A stretch of DNA of 26,164 nt from Candidatus Woesearchaeota archaeon (GCA_016205905.1 JACQSP010000104.1:1-26164); one strand, 5' to 3'; counted from the first letter of the stretch, positions 1 through 7,080 are shown. Translations and numbers: made by a program. Notes: generated by a model from the letters alone, not told the origin.

Positions 1-26
1 CTTAAAAATTCTTCTTTTACTATCAT
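1..26 (-). CDS. 5' end of a leftward gene cut by the window edge
   Basis: Only the first eight codons (reading MIVKEEFL) are inside the window. The call rests on the initiation region: on the minus strand a strong Shine-Dalgarno-like GGGGTGA is followed six bases later by ATG at 26-24, and the frame stays open to the edge. Nothing can be said about function. A small dyad lies in the leader just upstream (52-81). Confidence 0.5.
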
Positions 27-51
27 TTAATTCACCCCGCCTTTTTTACCG

Positions 52-81
52 ATTGTCTTGTGACAATAAAAAAGATGTCAC
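52..81. promoter_or_regulatory. two overlapping small dyads in the leader of the edge gene
   Basis: ATTGTC (52-57) can pair with GACAAT (62-67) around a four-base loop. Alternatively GTGACA (60-65) can pair with TGTCAC (76-81). The two pairings exclude each other and lie 26-55 bases upstream of the edge gene's start codon. They could be an operator or a leader structure; no family is recognised. Confidence 0.25.
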
Positions 82-329
82 CCCACAATTAATAAAATTG
101 GTGTACTACTATTAAAATGTTACGGTTTTTTACCCGCTTTTAGGAATTACTCCCCTTCAAAATACACAAAAATATTCTTTTCTGACTCTGAAGTAGAAAC
201 CTTATTAACTCAGAATCATATCTGATATATAAAGATTACCATAATAAATTATATATTTCTGGGGTTATGATGAGAATTTATGTTGATTTAGATAATTTTT
301 ATTTCTTAGCTTATTTTTTACTCCAAACT

Positions 330-396
330 GTTTGTCGTATGTCGTTGGTCGTTTGTCGTTCGTTAAACGACTTACGACCTACGACAAACGACTTAC
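330..396. repeat. heptad-repeat hairpin, copy 1
   Basis: Nine exact heptamers run from 334 to 396. The left four are GTCGTNN, the centre is GTTAAAC, and the right four are GACNNAC. Folding 330-360 onto 366-396 gives 25 Watson-Crick pairs in 31 positions with a five-base loop, and all six mismatches fall in the variable bases of the heptads. It sits in a 439-base gap (27-465) between two leftward genes. Apart from this hairpin, its right-hand tag (405-430) and the small dyads at 52-81, no supported gene was seen in that gap. It belongs to the same family as 14400-14452 and 22225-22313. Confidence 0.85.
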
Positions 397-404
397 TCGT
401 TATT

Positions 405-430
405 GGCTTCTTCAAAGAACTAAACAAATA
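405..430 (+). repeat. dispersed tag flanking hairpin copy 1
   Basis: This 26-base stretch matches the tag at 22335-22360 at 20 of 26 positions, including an identical 13-base end AACTAAACAAATA. It lies 9 bases right of hairpin copy 1 and 36 bases from the stop codon of the leftward gene at 466. The same tag recurs at 18803-18828 and 22384-22409, and in decayed form at 14527-14538. Confidence 0.65.
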
Positions 431-465
431 TTGAAAATCTAATACATTTACTATACACATTAATC

Positions 466-936
466 TCAAGAAAACAGTTTCGCCAAAGCTAATTCACCAA
501 AAAATCCTGCTTCTTCCCCTTCTTTTTCTGATTGTGGTAGTGTTTTAAAATTAGATAGTAAAACATAATCTTCTTTTGGCTTGTAAAAAATACATGGTTC
601 ATAAAGGCGCATACCATCTTTCAATAATTGCCTTTTACTTTTGCATAATCCCCAAGTAGCATCTTCAATACTTACTTCTAATGGCGAGGTTGCATCAGAT
701 AGATTAGCCCTTTTTTCGTCAATGTGTGTGTATATAACAAATGATTCAAATAAAACCATTGCTAATCCATTAAAAAAACACGCAATAGGTAAGTTTTTGT
801 TTGTTTGTTGAATATATCTTTTATTAATTAGAAAATCATCTATTGTTGAAGCAGAATATGATTCAGGCCATATAAGAAGTTCTCCTAACCTATACCATCC
901 ACCCAACTTTTTAACGATTCCATTTACATAATCCAT
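466..936 (-). CDS. hypothetical protein, 156 residues
   Basis: No family is recognised. The protein looks soluble and globular, with no signal peptide or clear membrane span. It carries scattered tryptophans and a mildly hydrophobic centre (about residues 48-70). The start is supported by a TATA-like ATATTTAAAAATTAAGG at 953-969, about 26 bases upstream of the ATG, with no Shine-Dalgarno site, which fits leaderless transcription. The box overlaps the 3' end of the zinc-ribbon gene upstream, so the two genes may be read from one or two promoters. The 3' side faces the repeat-containing gap. Confidence 0.6.
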   Translation of the reverse strand: MDYVNGIVKKLGGWYRLGELLIWPESYSASTIDDFLINKRYIQQTNKNLPIACFFNGLAMVLFESFVIYTHIDEKRANLSDATSPLEVSIEDATWGLCKSKRQLLKDGMRLYEPCIFYKPKEDYVLLSNFKTLPQSEKEGEEAGFFGELALAKLFS

Positions 937-952
937 TTTTCTTAAGAAGCAA

Positions 953-969
953 ACCTTAATTTTTAAATA
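953..969 (-). promoter_or_regulatory. TATA-like box for the 156-residue protein
   Basis: ATATTTAAAAATTAAGG on the minus strand, centred about 26 bases from the ATG at 936. Spacing alone implies a leaderless transcript. The site lies over the last codons of the upstream gene. Confidence 0.4.
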
Positions 970-1148
970 TTATCTTCATCTATTCTTTCATCAACAAACG
1001 CTTTGAGCTTTTTTGCCTGCTCTTCTATCTTAATAAGTACAGAAATATCACCAAAACTGTCTTCGGCACATTCTTCACAATAGTAATCGTTTGTATCTTT
1101 TATTGCAAACTTAGCCTTTTCTCCGCATATTGTGCACTTTTTGTCCAT
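963..1148 (-). CDS. small zinc-ribbon protein, 61 residues
   Basis: Two CxxC knuckles (C5-x2-C8 and C24-x2-C27) are spaced as in a treble-clef or zinc-ribbon fold. They are followed by an acidic and lysine-rich helix (about residues 35-58). Such short zinc proteins are common in archaea and usually have no assigned role; binding to nucleic acid or protein is only a guess. The start is supported by CTTTAAAAATT at 1171-1181, about 26 bases before the ATG, with no Shine-Dalgarno site. It is followed after 26 bases by the 156-residue gene in the same direction. Confidence 0.7.
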   Translation of the reverse strand: MDKKCTICGEKAKFAIKDTNDYYCEECAEDSFGDISVLIKIEEQAKKLKAFVDERIDEDNI

Positions 1149-1170
1149 TTACAGCCTGAAAAGTCAATAT

Positions 1171-1181
1171 AATTTTTAAAG
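1171..1181 (-). promoter_or_regulatory. TATA-like box for the zinc-ribbon gene
   Basis: CTTTAAAAATT on the minus strand, centred about 26 bases from the ATG at 1148. This places transcription start at the start codon. Confidence 0.45.
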
Positions 1182-1286
1182 TTTGTGGTGTGAATTTTAT
1201 AAAATGCCAGAAATGCTCATTACGCCGGAAATACTTAATATGCCGGAAACATACTGCCTATCAACTTTGACTTCTCAAATCCTTTT

Positions 1287-2117
1287 TCAAATCCTTTTGT
1301 TTTTGGCAATTTTTAACAGAAACTCTTTTGTTTGGTCTACTATCTCTTTATCTGTTTCAAATGTGAACTTTATAATGAATCTTTTATCATCTTTTAAGGA
1401 ATCAAATACCTTAATTGCTTTTAAGTTCGAGATGTTTTTGATGTTTTCATACATCTTTGTCATATAATCAGAAAGGTCAAAATTGCCAAATGTATTGTAA
1501 AGAGTGTTGCCATATATTGTTATTGTGTGCGGTGTTGAGCGTGGAACGCCAATATAAACAATGTAGCCAATTGATTTAAGATATTTGCCTACAAGACGGT
1601 TTATAAAATTATTTTTCTCGATTAAAATGTGGCATTCTGTGTTTTTTGCAAACTTTTTAAGGAATTCCATCTGGGTTTTGTCAGGACCAAAAAAAGCAAT
1701 GTTTTTTACATGCATAATAAATTCTTTTTTGCCATTATTTCTCAATGTGTCTGCCTCAATGTTGAAAGAAATAAATTCAAATGCCTTGCCTATGGTCGTG
1801 AAAGATATTGCTTTCATATCTTTCGTGTAAACCTGCGGGCCTTCTTTGTTATTGTACTGTTCAAATATTCTTTTTATATTTTCAACCCATTTTATCTCAA
1901 TACACCATTTATCTTTCTTCTTTTGAACAACCTTTTCTTCATTCAATGAATTAAGAATTTTGTTTATACCTTGGTATGTGGCAGAGACACCATGCTTACT
2001 CTTTATGTCTTTTTTGATCTCAATCACGCTTAATTCATTATGGTCGTCAGAAAACAATAACGTATTGATAACTAAATTTTTAAGCGATGTTTCAGGCGGA
2101 AATATATTTGCTATCAT
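1287..2117 (-). CDS. winged-helix transcriptional regulator-like protein
   Basis: The N-terminal 75 residues look like a winged helix-turn-helix: a helix around LSVIEIKKDI, a second helix with SATYQGINKILNSL, and a wing ending in KKKDKW. The roughly 200-residue remainder is alpha/beta and ends lysine-rich; it resembles the sensor halves of archaeal regulators but I cannot name its ligand. I prefer the ATG at 2117 over the in-frame GTG at 2126, because the GTGA at 2126-2123 then serves as a Shine-Dalgarno site five bases from the ATG, and a TATA-like box lies at 2155-2168. It is divergent from the radical SAM gene at 2250 across a 132-base region that carries a dyad, so mutual regulation is plausible but inferred. 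Confidence 0.6.
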   Translation of the reverse strand: MIANIFPPETSLKNLVINTLLFSDDHNELSVIEIKKDIKSKHGVSATYQGINKILNSLNEEKVVQKKKDKWCIEIKWVENIKRIFEQYNNKEGPQVYTKDMKAISFTTIGKAFEFISFNIEADTLRNNGKKEFIMHVKNIAFFGPDKTQMEFLKKFAKNTECHILIEKNNFINRLVGKYLKSIGYIVYIGVPRSTPHTITIYGNTLYNTFGNFDLSDYMTKMYENIKNISNLKAIKVFDSLKDDKRFIIKFTFETDKEIVDQTKEFLLKIAKNKRI

Positions 2118-2154
2118 TTTTGTCACTTTTAGTATGTTTTGCTGATTTTGTGTT

Positions 2155-2168
2155 GATTATATTATATG
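2155..2168 (-). promoter_or_regulatory. TATA-like box for the winged-helix gene
   Basis: CATATAATATAATC on the minus strand. Expected transcription start is near 2135, giving a leader of about 18 bases that contains GTGA. Confidence 0.4.
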
Positions 2169-2184
2169 AATATTTAGTTTCTAT

Positions 2185-2201
2185 TTAAACGTTTTGTTTA
2201 A
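2185..2201. promoter_or_regulatory. candidate operator, TTAAAC-N5-GTTTAA
   Basis: This is a perfect six-base inverted repeat with a five-base spacer, in the shared upstream region of the winged-helix gene and the radical SAM gene. A third half-site, TTTAAACC, follows at 2207-2214. It is AT-rich, so chance is possible, but its position between divergent genes suits a binding site for the adjacent regulator. Confidence 0.35.
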
Positions 2202-2249
2202 TCCTCTTTAAACCATGAATTTTTAACCCCTTGTTGTGATTCATATTGA

Positions 2250-3254
2250 ATGATTAACAAAAAAAAGATGCGGAAATTTGTAAAAGCTTATCTTAAGGCG
2301 CAGTTTCCTGAATTATTTAATCCTTTTCCTGCATGGGTTCATCTTTGGGTTACTGATAGATGTAATGAATCATGCAGTTATTGTTATGTAAAAAACAATA
2401 CTTCTAAAAATCCAGACACAGGCACAGTAAAAGAATGGATTGAGCATGCAGATGACTTGGGTGCAACAGTCATTGCTTTTATGGGCGGCGAACCAACTTT
2501 AAGAGATGATCTTGCCGAGCTTGTTTCTCACATAAATTCAAAAAACATTATTACTTATCTGACCTCTAACGGAAAATTATTGTCTTATGAACGAACAGCA
2601 GAGATTGCAAGAGCAGGCTTAGATGTTTTAGAAATTTCAATAGATGGCTATGATAACGTCGAAGGTTCAAATAAAACCTTAAACCATGATGAAACAGTAT
2701 TAGATATCTTAAAACAAGTTCATGACGAGTATGGATTAAGATATAAATTGCATCAAGTTCTAACGCCGCAGACAATTAAGGAGACACCTAAACTATTAGA
2801 ACTAGCAGCAAGAAGAAACTTATCTATTTCTTTCGGCCTTGCACCAGAAACATTTGATACTGTTAATACGACACATGAATTAGATGATTTAAATACAGCG
2901 ATTTCTTTGATAATTCAGAAAAAAAGAACAGGCGTTCCCGTCGTAAACCCTTATTCTTATTTTTCTGATGCAATAAATTATTTTTCTGGCAGAGTAAATT
3001 GGAACTGCGATATAGGCAGATATTTTATTCAGGTTGCAACCAACGGCATGGTTTACAAATGCTCTAAACTGCGCGATGTAACTAATGTTAGATTTCTTGA
3101 TGCGGATTTAGATTATTTTAAAAATGATTTTCTTGACAGAAAAGAGTTATTGCAGCAATGTATGCCTTCTTGTTACTCTGCCTGTGCGTATACTACTTCT
3201 CATATTCGACAGCATCCATTATACTTTTTTTCAACTTTGATAAAATTAGGGTAA
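2250..3254 (+). CDS. radical SAM protein with a C-terminal SPASM/twitch-like cysteine region
   Basis: The radical SAM signature C38-x3-C42-x2-C45 (CNESCSYC) binds the 4Fe-4S cluster that cleaves S-adenosylmethionine, and MGGEPTLR (78-85) is the SAM-binding GGEP motif. The C-terminal third has further cysteines at C253, C271, C304, C308 and C312. This resembles a SPASM or twitch domain holding an auxiliary Fe-S cluster, as in peptide- and cofactor-modifying members of the superfamily. The substrate is unknown and no precursor peptide gene is evident next door. ATG at 2250 has no good Shine-Dalgarno site; Met7 at 2268 is an alternative. It is divergent from the winged-helix regulator. Its stop lies 16 bases from that of the convergent gene at 3271. 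Confidence 0.85.
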   Translation: MINKKKMRKFVKAYLKAQFPELFNPFPAWVHLWVTDRCNESCSYCYVKNNTSKNPDTGTVKEWIEHADDLGATVIAFMGGEPTLRDDLAELVSHINSKNIITYLTSNGKLLSYERTAEIARAGLDVLEISIDGYDNVEGSNKTLNHDETVLDILKQVHDEYGLRYKLHQVLTPQTIKETPKLLELAARRNLSISFGLAPETFDTVNTTHELDDLNTAISLIIQKKRTGVPVVNPYSYFSDAINYFSGRVNWNCDIGRYFIQVATNGMVYKCSKLRDVTNVRFLDADLDYFKNDFLDRKELLQQCMPSCYSACAYTTSHIRQHPLYFFSTLIKLG

Positions 3255-3270
3255 CACTAAAAGAATGTTG

Positions 3271-3903
3271 TCAGAACATCTGCCCTCTTAATGCCTTGAC
3301 AACTTCTATTGGACCATACAATACGTCTTTTACTTTGTAGCTTTCCCTCAAGAGAACATCCATATCTTTAAGTGGACCAATCCAATTTACTTCGTCAGAC
3401 CGAGGTCGATAAGTTTCTGTTTTCCAGTCTCCAACTGAAATTTGATCCATGCAAAAGATAATACTGCCTTCCAAACCAGCTGTTCTATGGCCTGCTTTCA
3501 ATAGTTCATCTAGTTTTGGAACCCATAGATTACGGCTTTGTGCAACACCGCAGCAGTCCCAGCAAGAGCTGAAATAAGGTGGCGTGCTTTGCATTAAGTA
3601 GATAAAATCTCCAATTACTGAGTACTTTGGTGAAAATTCGTCACAAATGTCACTTCCTTCAATAGCTACTCTTTGCATTAATTCCACAGCAGCGGAACCA
3701 AAATGTTTATCTATCTCTTTCCAGACACTAGCTGTGTGTTCCAGCTCTTCTATTTCTTTAAATTGTCCCATTAAAGCCTCCCTCTTTCCTCTTTCAACTG
3801 GCCATCCACAAAGCTCTCTTTCCACCACCCCACGCATCACATCCCAAAGTAGATGGTCTTTTGCTTGGCGCTGTTCTTCTTCTGTCCTAAATTTTTTGCT
3901 CAT
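3271..3903 (-). CDS. hypothetical protein, 210 residues
   Basis: No family is recognised. The first half is charged and likely helical (about residues 1-70). The middle has a cysteine-rich patch, SSCWDCCG, and the rest is rich in tryptophan and aromatics with GDW and EVNW segments. There is no signal peptide or membrane span. Initiation is well supported: GGGGG seven bases before the ATG, and a TATA-like box at 3950-3962. Base composition looks somewhat less AT-rich than neighbours, which could mean recent acquisition, but this was judged by eye. It is divergent from TrmB regulator 1. A 17-base palindrome overlaps its expected transcription start, which suggests regulation by a dimeric factor. 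Confidence 0.6.
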   Translation of the reverse strand: MSKKFRTEEEQRQAKDHLLWDVMRGVVERELCGWPVERGKREALMGQFKEIEELEHTASVWKEIDKHFGSAAVELMQRVAIEGSDICDEFSPKYSVIGDFIYLMQSTPPYFSSCWDCCGVAQSRNLWVPKLDELLKAGHRTAGLEGSIIFCMDQISVGDWKTETYRPRSDEVNWIGPLKDMDVLLRESYKVKDVLYGPIEVVKALRGQMF

Positions 3904-3926
3904 TTTTTTACCCCCATTAATTTTTG

Positions 3927-3943
3927 TTATTACTTAGTAATAA
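3927..3943. promoter_or_regulatory. 17-base palindrome, candidate operator
   Basis: TTATTACT and AGTAATAA are perfect eight-base inverted halves around one central base. The site covers the expected transcription start (about 3930) of the leftward 210-residue gene and lies in the region shared with the divergent TrmB gene. Binding here would be expected to block initiation of the leftward gene. TrmB1 is the obvious candidate binder, by proximity only. Confidence 0.55.
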
Positions 3944-3949
3944 TCTTTT

Positions 3950-3962
3950 TACTATATAATTT
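3950..3962 (-). promoter_or_regulatory. TATA-like box for the 210-residue gene
   Basis: AAATTATATAGTA on the minus strand, about 26 bases upstream of a predicted start near 3930. This gives a leader of about 27 bases with GGGGG at 3911-3915. Confidence 0.5.
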
Positions 3963-3988
3963 TATGTCGTTCTAAGATGGTACGAAAA

Positions 3989-3998
3989 CTTTAAATAC
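3989..3998 (+). promoter_or_regulatory. TATA-like box for TrmB regulator 1
   Basis: CTTTAAATAC is centred about 27 bases from the ATG at 4021, predicting a leaderless mRNA. Confidence 0.55.
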
Positions 3999-4020
3999 CA
4001 GAATTATTCTTAAAGAAGAA

Positions 4021-4773
4021 ATGAACACCGAAGCACTAAGAAAAATTGGACTAACAGAGAATGAAATCAAGATATACATAGATCTACTTAAATCTGGGAC
4101 TAGCACAGCGTACGATATTGGAAAAAGAACAGGAATCTACAGAGTTCACGTCTATGATAAACTAGAGCAATTGATGAATAAAGGTTTAGTTACTCATGTT
4201 TATAGAGGAGCAAAGAAATTCTTTCAGGCGACTTCTCCATCAAAAATCAAACAGTACCTAGAAGATAAGAAAAAAGAAGTTGAAATACAAGAAGAAGAAA
4301 TTGGTGCCATTCTTCCGGAATTAGAGGCGATGTCAAATCTTCCTAAAGAAGATACATTTGTTGAAGTTTTTAAAGGAAATGAAGGATTAAAATACTTTTT
4401 GAAAGATATCATCAAAGTAGGAAAAGAAGTTTTGATAACTGGAATAGATGACCAGAAATATCAAGAAGCATTCCCTATTTTTATGAAGCAGTATTTTCGT
4501 GACTTGAAGAAGAACAAAGTTAAGGAGAGAGTAATAACAGTCAAACGAAAAAGTGTGTTTTTGTTTGATAAAAAAATGGCTCCAACAACAACATACCGAT
4601 TTTTAGAAGAGAAGCAGTTTAATCCGACGAATACGTTTGTTTATGGAAATAGAACTGTGATAGTTACATGGGGTTCTCCTGTTACTGCTGTTATGATTAA
4701 GAATAATGGAGTTGCAGACACTTATAGAAATCATTTTGAACATTTGTGGAAAGTTGCATCAAAGACGCTTTAA
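4021..4773 (+). CDS. TrmB-family transcriptional regulator 1
   Basis: The N-terminal winged helix (about 1-70: LTENEIKIYIDLLKSG, then YRVHVYDKLEQLMNKGLV) is the TrmB-type DNA-binding domain. It is followed by a short charged coiled coil (about 75-105) and a C-terminal sensor domain. Characterised TrmB proteins are sugar-responsive regulators of transport and glycolysis genes, but the ligand here cannot be read from sequence. The leaderless start is fixed by CTTTAAATAC at 3989-3998. It shares domain order and length with the second TrmB at 21341, so the two are likely paralogues. It is divergent from the 210-residue gene and converges on the end of the ATP synthase operon with only 24 bases between stops. 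Confidence 0.88.
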   Translation: MNTEALRKIGLTENEIKIYIDLLKSGTSTAYDIGKRTGIYRVHVYDKLEQLMNKGLVTHVYRGAKKFFQATSPSKIKQYLEDKKKEVEIQEEEIGAILPELEAMSNLPKEDTFVEVFKGNEGLKYFLKDIIKVGKEVLITGIDDQKYQEAFPIFMKQYFRDLKKNKVKERVITVKRKSVFLFDKKMAPTTTYRFLEEKQFNPTNTFVYGNRTVIVTWGSPVTAVMIKNNGVADTYRNHFEHLWKVASKTL

Positions 4774-4797
4774 AGTGCGGGCATCTGTCTTTTAAAC

Positions 4798-5418
4798 TTA
4801 CATCTTTTGTTTTATTCTCTTCATTCTGAAAGTATTCTCGCGCTCCATTTCTTCCAAACGCATGCTAATGAACGCTTTCAGCTTTTCAAGTTTAGGTATA
4901 ACAGAAAATTCAAGGGCATTAACCCTTCTCTTTGTTTTTTCAATCTCTATCAGTAATTTTTTCAGCGCAGTTTCAACCTCTGCTGCCTTGATAACTTTTT
5001 CCACAACCTTTTCATAGCCTTCAGCAGCCTCGTCAATTGCAGCAGAGCTTCCTATTGTACCATAACCTCTGTCAAGGAAATGCTGCGCATGATGCTGCGA
5101 TTCAATCTTTGGAACAAGAACACCCATAATATTCTTTGTCTGCAATGCTACAACTGGCTTGTTCCTTACAGCCATTGCAATTGATTTCAATTTACTATCA
5201 GTCTCAATAACTCTCGCAATATTAATCTTGTTCAATGCATTAATGTACTCGCTAGTCATGTCCTGCCTTAAAGTTTTTGCTTCTTTAAGAACTTCAAAAA
5301 AATCCATTATCAAGCCATCTCTTTTTTTCTTGAGAAGATTATAGCCAGATTTAGCTAGTTTAATGCGCTGTTTTAATTTCTGCAATTCGCTTCTTGTTGG
5401 TTTTATATCAATTGCCAT
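4798..5418 (-). CDS. atpD: A-type ATP synthase subunit D (central stalk)
   Basis: Subunit D is the rotor shaft of the archaeal A1Ao ATP synthase, running through the A3B3 head. The N-terminus (DIKPTRSELQKLKQRIKLA) is the family signature. The 206 residues form the expected long helical hairpin: charged helices at about 10-80 and 120-200 around a glycine-containing middle (GYGTIGSSAAIDEA, about 118-131). Length is normal. It is the last gene of the H-I-K-E-C-F-A-B-D operon, 45 bases after B, with a weak Shine-Dalgarno site (AAGAG). Its stop is 24 bases from that of the convergent TrmB gene, and no clear terminator was seen in that gap. Confidence 0.95.
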   Translation of the reverse strand: MAIDIKPTRSELQKLKQRIKLAKSGYNLLKKKRDGLIMDFFEVLKEAKTLRQDMTSEYINALNKINIARVIETDSKLKSIAMAVRNKPVVALQTKNIMGVLVPKIESQHHAQHFLDRGYGTIGSSAAIDEAAEGYEKVVEKVIKAAEVETALKKLLIEIEKTKRRVNALEFSVIPKLEKLKAFISMRLEEMERENTFRMKRIKQKM

Positions 5419-5463
5419 TTTAAATTATACTCTTTTGAGTTATTTACTTTTAAATCTAAATTT

Positions 5464-6963
5464 TTACTTTTTCTTTTTTGATTTAGTTTCCATTTTAGCT
5501 GTTTTCTTTGTTTCAGCTTTTTCTGTTTTTGTTTCTTTCTTCTCTGTTTTCGCTTCTTTTTTCTCTGTCTTTATTTCAGCCCCTACCATCTCTTCTTTAA
5601 CTTCCTTGCCATAATATTTGTCTCTTAAATCAGGACTGATTCTGCCAAGCTCGTCTTTTGGTATTGCTCCAAGCAGTTTCCAGCCAATATTTAATGTGCC
5701 AAAGATAGTTCTGTCTTCATGTTTGCCTTGTCTTACAAACTTGTCTTCAAATTCAGCTGCAAACTTTAATAATCTTTTATCTCTTGCACTCAATGCTTCT
5801 TCGCCCACAATTGCAACAAGACCTCTCAAATCTCTGCCTTCTGCATAAAATGCATAAAATTGATCTGAAGCAGTTTTATGATCATCTCGTGTACGCCCTT
5901 TGCCAATGCCTAAGTTCATTAATCTTGATAATGAAGGTAGAACATCAACAGGCGGATAAATTCCTTTTCTGTGCAATTCTCTGCTCAATACAATCTGCCC
6001 TTCAGTGATATATCCAGTAAGGTCAGGAATAGGATGAGTAATGTCGTCTCCAACCATAGTCAAGATAGGAATTTGTGTAATGCTGCCTTTTTTGCCTTTA
6101 ATCATTCCTGCTCTTTCATAGATGCATGCAAGGTCAGTGTACATGTAACCAGGATAACCTCTTCTGCCAGGAATTTCCTCTCTGGCTGCCCCTATTTCTC
6201 TCAAGCTTTCGCAGTAATTAGTCATGTCTGTTAAGATTACAAGCACGTGCATATCCTTTTCATAAGCAAAATATTCTGCTGCTGTCAATGCCATTCTTGG
6301 TGTAATTAATCTTTCAACTGCAGGATCGTCTGCAAGGTTCAGGAATACGACGCTTCTTTCAAGCGCTCCAGTTTCTTCAAAATCTTTAATGAAACTTTGA
6401 GCTTCTTCATTTGTAATTCCCATTGCTGCGAATATAACTACGAAATGCTCTTTCTGGCCTATTACCTTAGCCTGTCTGGCAATCTGTAATGCAATTTCAT
6501 TATGCGGTAACCCGCTGCCTGAAAATATTGGCAGTTTTTGGCCTCTGACAAGTGTGTTTGTGCCGTCAATGGTAGAAATTCCTGTTTGAATAAAATCTTT
6601 TGGCGAGCCTCTTGCCTGAGGGTTGATTGCTGCGCCAATGATGTCTAGCTTTTTTTCAGGAATGATTTCTGTGCCGTCTAATGGTTTGCCTGCGCCGCTA
6701 AGTATTCTTCCAAGCATATCCTCGCTGACACTCAGCTTTATTGTCTCTCCAAGAAACTTTATTCTTGAATTTCTATCAATGCCACTTGTGCCCTCAAAAA
6801 CTTGGACAACAACTATATCGTCGCTGGTGTCCAGAACTTGGCCATTTTTTGTGCTTCCGTCTGGCAGAGCAATTTTAACAAGCTCTCCATATCCTATTGG
6901 CTCTGTTTTCTCGACAAATACCAGCGGACCAGCAATTCTTGTGATAGTTTTGTATTCTTTCAT
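5464..6963 (-). CDS. atpB: A-type ATP synthase subunit B with a lysine/glutamate-rich tail
   Basis: B is the regulatory nucleotide-binding subunit alternating with A in the catalytic head. Family motifs are present: TRIAGPLVFVEK at the start, the degenerate loop SGSGLPHNEIALQIARQ in place of a P-loop, and GRRGYPGYMYTDLACIYERAG. I start at the ATG at 6963, not the in-frame ATG at 6978, because the GGAGGG inside the longer version is an ideal Shine-Dalgarno site for 6963. That gives 499 residues, about 40 longer than usual. The excess is a tail (about 453-499) with three tandem seven-residue repeats (TEKKEAK, TEKKETK, TEKAETK, 466-486) ending in a lysine run. It lies 117 bases after A. Confidence 0.95.
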   Translation of the reverse strand: MKEYKTITRIAGPLVFVEKTEPIGYGELVKIALPDGSTKNGQVLDTSDDIVVVQVFEGTSGIDRNSRIKFLGETIKLSVSEDMLGRILSGAGKPLDGTEIIPEKKLDIIGAAINPQARGSPKDFIQTGISTIDGTNTLVRGQKLPIFSGSGLPHNEIALQIARQAKVIGQKEHFVVIFAAMGITNEEAQSFIKDFEETGALERSVVFLNLADDPAVERLITPRMALTAAEYFAYEKDMHVLVILTDMTNYCESLREIGAAREEIPGRRGYPGYMYTDLACIYERAGMIKGKKGSITQIPILTMVGDDITHPIPDLTGYITEGQIVLSRELHRKGIYPPVDVLPSLSRLMNLGIGKGRTRDDHKTASDQFYAFYAEGRDLRGLVAIVGEEALSARDKRLLKFAAEFEDKFVRQGKHEDRTIFGTLNIGWKLLGAIPKDELGRISPDLRDKYYGKEVKEEMVGAEIKTEKKEAKTEKKETKTEKAETKKTAKMETKSKKKK

Positions 6964-7080
6964 TATGATTCCCTCCATTGAATTTTTTCGTTACATCAAA
7001 TTTTTTATCTTATTAAACCCCATTTATTACTAAATCATATTTTACTAAATTATTAATTGTGATTATTGCATTAATCATTA

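Noticed and set aside
330..396. CRISPR-like or satellite array
   Set aside because: Units are seven bases, directly abutting, in inverted arms; there are no spacers and no cas genes in the window.
267..434. Real 55-56 residue gene starting at 267/270
   Set aside because: More than half of the frame is translated hairpin repeat; kept only as a possible remnant.
4774..4797. Terminator between TrmB1 and subunit D
   Set aside because: Only 24 bases separate the convergent stops, with no stem and only a four-base T run; nothing convincing.
5363..5614. Open frames on the opposite strand of the ATP synthase, TPR-like and Maf genes (for example 5363-5614, 11275-11682, 13823-14185)
   Set aside because: They are antisense to clearly conserved proteins, have phenylalanine/serine-rich composition expected from reverse reading of lysine/glutamate codons, and lack initiation signals.
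6964..6978. Longer start for subunit B (ATG at 6978)
   Set aside because: The extra codons contain GGAGGG, a Shine-Dalgarno site properly spaced for the ATG at 6963, and the family N-terminus begins there.
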